NCBI GenBank assembly: GCA_017435245.1 | Contig: JAFSFK010000104.1 | Coordinates: forward strand, 1-9,237 | DNA length: 9,237 nt | Source: Oscillospiraceae bacterium | GTDB lineage: Bacteria; Bacillota; Clostridia; Oscillospirales; Oscillospiraceae | Direction of reading: 5' to 3' | Shown: in pieces, positions 1 to 5,404 of the stretch | How the letters are laid out: each line of letters starts with the position of its first letter | How positions within the stretch are numbered: position 1 is the first letter of the stretch | The notes under the pieces: generated by a model | Databases searched by the model: none | Told to the model about the DNA's origin: nothing | What the model saw: the letters and a program-made list of their open reading frames with translations, nothing else | Program-made: the position numbers and the translations under genes

Positions 1-1018
1 GTGCGATCTCCGGGGAGATGGAAGCGCCGTGAAATTCCGCGTAGCTCTTGGCAATGCCCTGCATGATCTGGCAGGCTTCCTCAATAGAGGGCTCTGCCAC
101 GGTCACCGGCTGGAAACGGCGCTCCAGCGCCGCATCCTTTTCAATATGCTTGCGGTATTCATTGAAGGTGGTAGCACCAATCACCTGGATCTCACCACGG
201 GAAAGGGCAGGTTTGAGGATATTGGCAGCATTCATCGAACCTTCTGCATCACCTGCACCAACAAGATTATGGACCTCATCGATCACCAAAATAATATTGC
301 CGCAGGCCTTTACCTCGCCGATGAGGCTCTTCATACGGCTTTCAAACTGCCCACGGAACTGGGTGCCGGCTACCAACGCTGTCAGGTCCAGCAGGAACAC
401 CTCTTTATCCCGAAGCTTATAGGGAACATCTCCGGCTGCGATCCGTTGGGCAAGTCCCTCAGCAATTGCGGTCTTACCGACACCGGGCTCACCGATCAGG
501 CAAGGATTATTCTTCTGACGGCGGTTGAGGATCTGAATCACACGCTCTGTTTCCACATCCCGTCCGATCACCTTATCCAGCTTACCCTCCCGGGCTCTTC
601 CGGTCAGGTCCATACAGTAGCTGTCCAGAAACTTATGTTTTTTAGATTTCCCCTTAGGAGCATCCTTCTGGCTGGAAGGTTCCTCCCGCTTGGCAGGCTT
701 GTTGGAATCCGCCGGCTGCATAGGACTGCCAAACAGCTGGTTGAGCAGAGGGAATGTAGCCGTCTGGCTCTCACGCTCATCGTCATCCATCTCAGAATCA
801 TCCATCTGACCGAACATATTGCTCATTTCGTCCGTCAGGTTATCCAGATCCTCTTCCGAAAAGCCCATCTGCTTCACCGCCGCATCGATCTGGGGAATTC
901 CCAAACTTCTGGCACATTTCAGGCAGTAGCCCTCATTCATCGTAACGCCGTTTTCCACTTTCGTGATAAAAACGACGGCAATATTCTTTTTGCATTTTGT
1001 ACACATTTTAGGTTGCAT
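1..1018 (-). CDS. clpE: ClpE-type ATP-dependent Clp protease ATPase subunit (N-terminal part, runs off the left edge)
   Basis: The first 339 residues of an AAA+ unfoldase that would feed proteins to ClpP in the cytoplasm. The N-terminus is a zinc finger, C6-x2-C9 and C32-x2-C35, followed by an acidic/polar linker (about 45-128). The first ATPase domain then begins: Walker A GEPGVGKT at 176-183, Walker [12 protein letters not shown] at 242-252 (D247, E248), sensor-1 region GATTFNEY at 281-288, and arginine-finger region ALERRF at 297-302. The double Clp_N domain of ClpC and ClpB is absent. The zinc finger directly before D1 is the ClpE layout, so ClpE is preferred over ClpC. The ATG at 1018-1016 is preceded by GGAG with 8-nt spacing. 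The gene lies downstream of truA on the same strand but is separated by 139 nt that carry a promoter candidate and hairpins, so it is probably transcribed on its own. The second AAA domain and ClpP loop are outside the window. Confidence 0.93.
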   Translation of the reverse strand, partial: MQPKMCTKCKKNIAVVFITKVENGVTMNEGYCLKCARSLGIPQIDAAVKQMGFSEEDLDNLTDEMSNMFGQMDDSEMDDDERESQTATFPLLNQLFGSPMQPADSNKPAKREEPSSQKDAPKGKSKKHKFLDSYCMDLTGRAREGKLDKVIGRDVETERVIQILNRRQKNNPCLIGEPGVGKTAIAEGLAQRIAAGDVPYKLRDKEVFLLDLTALVAGTQFRGQFESRMKSLIGEVKACGNIILVIDEVHNLVGAGDAEGSMNAANILKPALSRGEIQVIGATTFNEYRKHIEKDAALERRFQPVTVAEPSIEEACQIMQGIAKSYAEFHGASISPEIA

Positions 1019-1037
1019 AGCATTCACTCCGTTTCAA

Positions 1038-1067
1038 GTAACCGCAGATGATTTCAACAACGGTTAC
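1038..1067 (-). promoter_or_regulatory. Leader hairpin next to the clpE ribosome binding site
   Basis: A perfect 7-bp inverted repeat, GTAACCG / CGGTTAC (1038-1044 and 1061-1067), encloses a 16-nt loop. On the clpE mRNA it ends 7 nt before the GGAG ribosome binding site (1027-1030). The structure is seen directly. A role in modulating translation is inference; it could also be neutral. Confidence 0.4.
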
Positions 1068-1084
1068 CTATAGGGATGTCGAAT

Positions 1085-1115
1085 TGTAGCTGCCGAACAC
1101 CGTCCGGCAGCTACA
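1085..1115 (-). promoter_or_regulatory. Strong hairpin between truA and clpE (5'-end leader hairpin or truA terminator)
   Basis: A perfect 11-bp inverted repeat (arms 1085-1095 and 1105-1115, 9-nt loop) lies 43 nt past the truA stop. Neither strand has a T-run after it, so it is not a canonical intrinsic terminator. If the promoter at 1120-1149 is real, transcription would start near 1113, placing this hairpin at the extreme 5' end of the clpE mRNA, where such structures commonly stabilise transcripts. A terminating role for the upstream operon remains possible. Confidence 0.5.
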
Positions 1116-1119
1116 CTAT

Positions 1120-1149
1120 ATCATAATTGGAATTAAAATACGTAAACAA
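1120..1149 (-). promoter_or_regulatory. Candidate sigma-A promoter for clpE
   Basis: Reading the minus strand, TTGTTT (1149-1144) is followed after 18 nt by TATGAT (1125-1120), a 5/6 match to the -10 consensus. The alternative pair TTTACG (1146-1141) and TGATAT (1123-1118) has 17-nt spacing. The region is AT-rich between two GC-richer genes. I see no CIRCE repeat and no tandem GGTCAAA heptads of the CtsR type, so the usual clp heat-shock operators are not evident here. Confidence 0.5.
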
Positions 1150-1157
1150 ATTTTGAA

Positions 1158-1931
1158 TCATTCCGGATCGGGACATTCAAATTTTTCCACCCCGTCATCA
1201 TACCACAAGTGGGTCATATAGAGTCCTCCGGGCGGTACCGTCGGACCGGCTGCCGTACGATTGCCGGATTCCAGGATCTTGCCGATCTGCTCCGGTGCGA
1301 TCTTTCCCTCAGCGGCATAGACAACGGTCCCTGCCATCGCCCGGGCCATATTGTAAAGAAAGCCGTTGGCACAGACCTTCAGCTCGATAATATTTCCACG
1401 CCGCTCTACGTTATAGTAATACACCGTGCGAACCGTAGATTTCACATCCGTGCCCACACTGCGTACCGCTGCAAAATCGTGAGTGCCCACAAATTGGTCC
1501 GCAGCTGCCTGCATAATTTTTTCGTCCAGGTGGCGGGGATAGAACCACGCCCTGTTTACATAGAAGGGGTCACGAACCCGGGAATTATAGATGGTATAGG
1601 TATACTCCTTCCGGGCGCAGGAACCGATGGCATTAAAATCCTCGTGGACCTCAAATGCCTTTGTCACCACGATATCCACTGGAAGATGGGTATTGAGTGC
1701 ATAAGGGATCCGGTCAGCAGGGATGGTGGATTCCGTGCGGAAATTCGCCACATAGCATCGTGCGTGGACACCGGCATCCGTGCGGCCGCAGCCGGTAACG
1801 TGGACACCATGCCCAACTACCATCGCAATGGCCTTCTCCAGGGTCTGCTGGACCGTTGCAAGATTTTTCTGGCACTGCCAGCCGTGATAGGCAGTACCTT
1901 CATAAGTCAGAAACAGTGCAATATTGCGCAT
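1158..1931 (-). CDS. truA: tRNA pseudouridine(38-40) synthase TruA
   Basis: A 257-aa cytoplasmic enzyme that isomerises uridines 38-40 in the tRNA anticodon arm to pseudouridine. The catalytic aspartate is D52 in GRTDAGVHA (49-57). Other family features are the N-terminal ALFLTYEGTAYHGWQ (5-19) and the NGFLYNMARAMAGT stretch near the C-terminal third. Length is normal for the family. I chose ATG 1931 (MRNIALF): it has GAGG with 5-nt spacing, and the site overlaps the ecfT stop codon (TGAGG). A TTG six codons upstream would extend into ecfT and has no family support. The start lies 7 nt after ecfT stops, so truA is the tail of the ecfA1-ecfA2-ecfT-truA unit, a gene order known widely in Firmicutes. 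Confidence 0.96.
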   Translation of the reverse strand: MRNIALFLTYEGTAYHGWQCQKNLATVQQTLEKAIAMVVGHGVHVTGCGRTDAGVHARCYVANFRTESTIPADRIPYALNTHLPVDIVVTKAFEVHEDFNAIGSCARKEYTYTIYNSRVRDPFYVNRAWFYPRHLDEKIMQAAADQFVGTHDFAAVRSVGTDVKSTVRTVYYYNVERRGNIIELKVCANGFLYNMARAMAGTVVYAAEGKIAPEQIGKILESGNRTAAGPTVPPGGLYMTHLWYDDGVEKFECPDPE

Positions 1932-1938
1932 AAGCACC

Positions 1939-2745
1939 TCACAGGCCAAAGGATTTCAGCGTAAATACCGCTGCCAGCAAAGCAACACCGATACCAAAGG
2001 CTTTAAAATCCCGAAGCTTATAACGCAGCAGCTTCATCTTGGTACGGCCATCGCCACCCTGATAACAGCGGCACTCCATGGCCGTTGCCAACTCATCCGC
2101 ACGACGGAATGCACTGATAAACAGCGGCACCAAAATGGGAACCAACGCCTTGACCCGCTGCATCAGATTGCCGCTCTCAAAGTCGGCACCTCTTGCCTTC
2201 TGGGCAGACATAATTTTGTCTGTTTCCTCAATAAGTGTTGGAATAAACCGCAGAGCAATACACATCATCATTGACAGCTCGTGGACCGGCAGACGCAGTT
2301 TCTTTAGTGGACCAAGCAAGGATTCCAGTCCGTCTGTCAATGCGATGGGAGATGTGGTATAGGTCAGCAGGAAGGTAGCGCTGATCAGCAGCAGGATCCG
2401 CACAACCATAAAAATGGCACGCACCAGACCCTCCAGGGTGATGGTAATGACCCAGAAAGACACCAATACCGTTTCGCCGGCAGTGAAAAATAGGTTCAAG
2501 ATACCGGTGAAGATCAAAATGAACACCAGCGGCTTCATTCCACGGACGATGGCTTTGACCGGTATTTGGGAAACCGCAATGGTCATTGCCAAGAAAGCAA
2601 ACATAATCCCGTAAGCGATCCATCCGTCAGCACAGAACAGCGCAACGATATACACAACGAGCATAATCAGCTTGGTGCGGGGGTCCAGCCGATGAACAGG
2701 AGAATTCCCCGGGAAATACTGACCGAGAGTAATGTCTTTAAGCAT
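1939..2745 (-). CDS. ecfT: Energy-coupling factor transporter transmembrane protein EcfT
   Basis: A 268-aa polytopic membrane protein that couples ATP hydrolysis by EcfA1/EcfA2 to movement of substrate-binding S components in vitamin or metal uptake. The family N-terminus is present: a GQYFPGNSPVHRLDPRTKL stretch (8-26), then hydrophobic segments around 27-60, 72-90, 93-130 and a C-terminal one near 248-262. The coupling helices carry a canonical AQKARGAD motif (A184-R185-G186). The second motif reads AMECRCYQGG (222-231), so the usual Ala-Arg-Gly is Cys-Arg-Cys with the Arg (R226) kept. The ATG at 2745-2743 has a GGGGAGG site 6 nt upstream and overlaps the end of ecfA2 by 8 nt, suggesting translational coupling. 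No S component is present in the window. Confidence 0.95.
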   Translation of the reverse strand: MLKDITLGQYFPGNSPVHRLDPRTKLIMLVVYIVALFCADGWIAYGIMFAFLAMTIAVSQIPVKAIVRGMKPLVFILIFTGILNLFFTAGETVLVSFWVITITLEGLVRAIFMVVRILLLISATFLLTYTTSPIALTDGLESLLGPLKKLRLPVHELSMMMCIALRFIPTLIEETDKIMSAQKARGADFESGNLMQRVKALVPILVPLFISAFRRADELATAMECRCYQGGDGRTKMKLLRYKLRDFKAFGIGVALLAAVFTLKSFGL

Positions 2746-3601
2746 TGCTTACCTCCCCTCTCAGCCGGCACAACTGCTGTGTTGCCTGCTCTATGGTATA
2801 GACCTGCTCCACAGGCAGTCCCAGCTGCTGCAGCTTCAAGAACACCCGGGTGATCTCAGGAATGTCCAACCCCATATCCAGCAACTCCTGTGCCCGGGCA
2901 AATACCTCTTGGGGCGTTCCATCCATTGCCAAATGGGCATCACTCATTACCAAAAGCCGCTGAGCAAGCCGTGCCACATCGGACATAGAATGACTGACCA
3001 TCATAATGGTGGCATTCTTCGCCTTACGGTAGCTTTCAATATTGGCAAGGATCCCTTCCCTGCCCACCGGATCCAGTCCAGCGGTGGGTTCGTCCAGGAT
3101 CAGCACTTCCGGCTCCATTGCGATCACACCGGCAATGGCAACACGGCGCTTCTGGCCGCCGGAAAGGTCAAAGGGAGAAACCTCCAGCTGCTCATCCGTA
3201 ATACCGACAAAGCCGGCAGCCTCCCGGACACGGCGGTCGATCTCCTCCTTAGAGAGTCCCATATTCTTGGGACCGAAGGCAATATCCTTATACACCGTCT
3301 CCTCAAAGAGCTGATACTCCGGGTACTGGAACACCAGCCCCACACGGAACCGGCTCTGCCGGGTCAGCTTCTTATCAGACCAAATATCCTCTCCATCCAG
3401 CAGGATCGAGCCGGAAGTAGGCTTTAAAAGTCCATTCAGATGCTGCATCAAGGTGGACTTACCGGAACCGGTATGGCCGATCACGCCGATAAATTCCCCC
3501 CGCTCAACGCTAAACGACACATCCTGCAGGGCAATATGCTCAAAGGGTGTTCCGGCACTGTATATATGCTGTAAATTCTGTACCTGTAAAATAGGTGCCA
3601 C
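2738..3601 (-). CDS. ecfA2: Energy-coupling factor transporter ATP-binding protein EcfA2
   Basis: A 287-aa ABC ATPase, one of the two non-identical ATPases of the ECF module on the inner face of the membrane. Motifs (GTG start as residue 1): Walker A GHTGSGKST at 42-50, Q-loop Q92 in VFQYPEYQLF, signature LSGGQ at 146-150, Walker B LILDEPTAGLDP at 167-178 (D170, E171), and switch histidine H204. FQYPEYQLFE is typical of EcfA2 rather than EcfA1. I chose GTG 3601 because AGGAGG (3615-3610) lies 8 nt before it and the protein then begins at the conserved VQNLQHIYSAGTPFE. The open frame continues 32 codons upstream into ecfA1, but that part has no family resemblance. The start is 49 nt after ecfA1 ends. 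Confidence 0.95.
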   Translation of the reverse strand: MAPILQVQNLQHIYSAGTPFEHIALQDVSFSVERGEFIGVIGHTGSGKSTLMQHLNGLLKPTSGSILLDGEDIWSDKKLTRQSRFRVGLVFQYPEYQLFEETVYKDIAFGPKNMGLSKEEIDRRVREAAGFVGITDEQLEVSPFDLSGGQKRRVAIAGVIAMEPEVLILDEPTAGLDPVGREGILANIESYRKAKNATIMMVSHSMSDVARLAQRLLVMSDAHLAMDGTPQEVFARAQELLDMGLDIPEITRVFLKLQQLGLPVEQVYTIEQATQQLCRLRGEVSNA

Positions 3602-3650
3602 TTTCTCTTCCTCCTGTGGGTCAGACCTTCTGCACATGCATAAGTATTCC

Positions 3651-4499
3651 TTATTTACACAGTAGCTCATAAAGTGTCTGCGCACATTCTTCTGCATTCA
3701 GCCGCTCCAGCGGCAAATCAAATCCGTTCTTGTTCAGCTCCCAGCACAGCTCCACCGTGTCAGGAGCAGCAAGGCCGATCTCGTGCAACACATCGACCTG
3801 CGCAAAAACACTGCGTGGATCACCGTCAAGTGCTACCTGCCCCTTATTCAGGACGATAACACGCTGGGCCTGGGCAGCCTCATCCATATGATGGGTGATT
3901 AAAACCACCGTAATTTTCTTATCTCTGTTAAGATTCCGGATGGTATCCATAACCTCTTTGCGGCCTCTTGGGTCCAGCATCGCAGTAGGTTCATCCAAAA
4001 CGATGCACTTTGGCTCCATAGCAATCACACCGGCAATGGCAATACGCTGCTTCTGTCCACCGGACAGAAGATGAGGTGCGTGCTCCCGATACGCATACAT
4101 CCCCACCTGTTTTAGTGCCGCATCCACCCGCTGACGGATCACAGGACTGGCAACTCCCAGGTTCTCAGGTCCAAAGGCCACATCCTCTTCCACCACGTTG
4201 GCAACGATCTGGTTATCCGGATTCTGAAAAACCATTCCCACGCTGCGGCGAATGGCAATCAGCTTATCTTCATTTGCGGAGTCCATTCCGCACACGTACA
4301 CCTTACCGCCGCAGGGCAGCAAAATGGAGTTAAAGTGTTTTGCCAGTGTGGATTTACCACATCCGTTGGAGCCCAAAACCGCTACAAAGGTACCTTCCTC
4401 GATCTGCAAAGACAGGTCTGTAAATACGGCAACGCCGGGCGTGTTATCCACGCCCGGATAGCTGTAATTCAAATGCTCAACTTGTATGGCGGTACTCAA
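3651..4499 (-). CDS. ecfA1: Energy-coupling factor transporter ATP-binding protein EcfA1
   Basis: A 282-aa ABC ATPase that pairs with EcfA2. Motifs (TTG start as residue 1): Walker A GSNGCGKST at 43-51, Q-loop Q92 in VFQNPDNQIV (the EcfA1-type sequence), signature LSGGQ at 145-149, Walker B CIVLDEPTAMLDP at 165-177 (D169, E170), and switch histidines H203/H204. The start is uncertain. TTG 4499 is preferred because GGGAGG (4516-4511) precedes it, though at a long 11-nt spacing, and it sits just before the conserved IQVEHLNYSYPG. GTG 4553 would add 18 residues and overlap the methyltransferase gene by 26 nt without a visible ribosome binding site. The gap to the upstream stop codon is 28 nt. 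In many Firmicutes this gene follows the ribosomal genes rpoA-rplQ; here it follows a methyltransferase. Confidence 0.94.
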   Translation of the reverse strand: MSTAIQVEHLNYSYPGVDNTPGVAVFTDLSLQIEEGTFVAVLGSNGCGKSTLAKHFNSILLPCGGKVYVCGMDSANEDKLIAIRRSVGMVFQNPDNQIVANVVEEDVAFGPENLGVASPVIRQRVDAALKQVGMYAYREHAPHLLSGGQKQRIAIAGVIAMEPKCIVLDEPTAMLDPRGRKEVMDTIRNLNRDKKITVVLITHHMDEAAQAQRVIVLNKGQVALDGDPRSVFAQVDVLHEIGLAAPDTVELCWELNKNGFDLPLERLNAEECAQTLYELLCK

Positions 4500-4527
4500 T
4501 TTCGTCCCGTCCTCCCGTTTGTATGTT

Positions 4528-5394
4528 TTAAGGCGTCCATCTGCCTGCAGCACCGCAGGGCAGCATCAGTCCGCTGGAACGAACCGGAAGCCCCAGCTCG
4601 CCCACCGCAGTGCTGCCACCGTGGGTCGCACCAAACACGGTATCAGAAGCATATCCCACTGCAGAAGGCGCAAGTCCTGTGGTATAGGAATTGATGATAA
4701 CGAACAAGGGGTTATCTGTCAAGAGCTTACCCACCTCCAGCAAGAAGGGGTAAAAGCTGGTCTCCATCTTCCAGATCTCACCGCTGGGTCCCCGGCCATA
4801 GCTGGGAGGATCCATAATAATGCCGTCATATCGGCGTCCACGGCGGATCTCCCGCTGAATAAACTTGCCGCAATCATCCACGATCCAATGAATCGGACGA
4901 TCCGCAAGGCCGGAGGAATGGGCATTCTCCTTTGCCCAGGCTACCATACCCTTGGATGCATCCACGTGGAACACCTCTGCACCGCCGGCAGCGGCTGCCA
5001 AGGTAGCACCACCGGAATAAGCAAACAGATTCAACACCCGCACAGGCCGTCCCGCAGAGGCCACCTTGTCACGGATAAAATCCCAGTTGGCTGCCTGCTC
5101 CGGAAACACACCGGTATGCTTAAAATTCATCGGCTTGACATTGAAGGTCAGGTAATCCTTATAGCGGATCTGCCACCGCTCCGGCAGGTTGTGGTCCGTC
5201 CAGTGGCCCCCGCCTGTTGAGGAACGGACATACCGGGCATCATACTTTTTCCAGCCCGGATCCGTATGGGGTGTGTTCCAGATCACCTGGGGATCGGGGC
5301 GTACCAGCAGGTACTTACCCCAACGCTCCAGACGTTCACCGTTGGAAGTATCCAAGACTTCATAATCTTTCCATTCATCGGAAATCCAAATCAT
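4528..5394 (-). CDS. Class I SAM-dependent methyltransferase, RlmI/COG1092-like (probable rRNA methyltransferase)
   Basis: A 288-aa Rossmann-fold methyltransferase. Motif I is VLNLFAYSGG at 120-129, the likely ribose-binding acidic residue is D145 (VFHVDAS), and the catalytic-loop motif IIMDPPSYG is at 192-200. The C-terminus ends in LPCGAAGRW, as in related proteins. The FAYSGG plus DPPSYG combination belongs to the RlmI/RlmK group of RNA methyltransferases. The substrate cannot be read from the sequence, so a specific rRNA position is not claimed. An N-terminal region (about 1-95) precedes the Rossmann fold. The ATG at 5394 has AAGGAG about 6-7 nt upstream. The gene starts 10 nt after the PBP gene stops and ends 28 nt before ecfA1, so it sits inside the operon. 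It is the only clearly cytosolic enzyme between a cell-wall gene and a transporter module. Confidence 0.85.
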   Translation of the reverse strand: MIWISDEWKDYEVLDTSNGERLERWGKYLLVRPDPQVIWNTPHTDPGWKKYDARYVRSSTGGGHWTDHNLPERWQIRYKDYLTFNVKPMNFKHTGVFPEQAANWDFIRDKVASAGRPVRVLNLFAYSGGATLAAAAGGAEVFHVDASKGMVAWAKENAHSSGLADRPIHWIVDDCGKFIQREIRRGRRYDGIIMDPPSYGRGPSGEIWKMETSFYPFLLEVGKLLTDNPLFVIINSYTTGLAPSAVGYASDTVFGATHGGSTAVGELGLPVRSSGLMLPCGAAGRWTP

Positions 5395-5404
5395 AGTATT
5401 CTCC

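Noticed and set aside
1..1018. ClpC identity for the left-edge gene
   Set aside because: ClpC has a double Clp_N domain before D1; here only a CxxC-CxxC zinc finger and a linker precede D1, as in ClpE.
29..1051. 340-aa plus-strand open frame
   Set aside because: Antisense shadow of clpE; the minus strand encodes a zinc finger, Walker A, Walker B and sensor motifs in order.
1085..1115. Canonical intrinsic terminator after truA
   Set aside because: The hairpin is strong, but neither strand has a T-run after it.
1209..1964. 251-aa plus-strand open frame
   Set aside because: Antisense to truA, whose catalytic GRTDAGVHA motif is intact on the minus strand.
2732..3427. 231-aa plus-strand open frame
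   Set aside because: Antisense to ecfA2; no domain features.
3602..3697. 32-codon N-terminal extension of EcfA2
   Set aside because: Overlaps the end of ecfA1 in another frame and lacks family resemblance; GTG 3601 has an ideal AGGAGG site.
4500..4553. 18-codon N-terminal extension of EcfA1 from GTG 4553
   Set aside because: No visible ribosome binding site and it overlaps the methyltransferase end; TTG 4499 has GGGAGG upstream, though at long spacing, so the choice is not certain.
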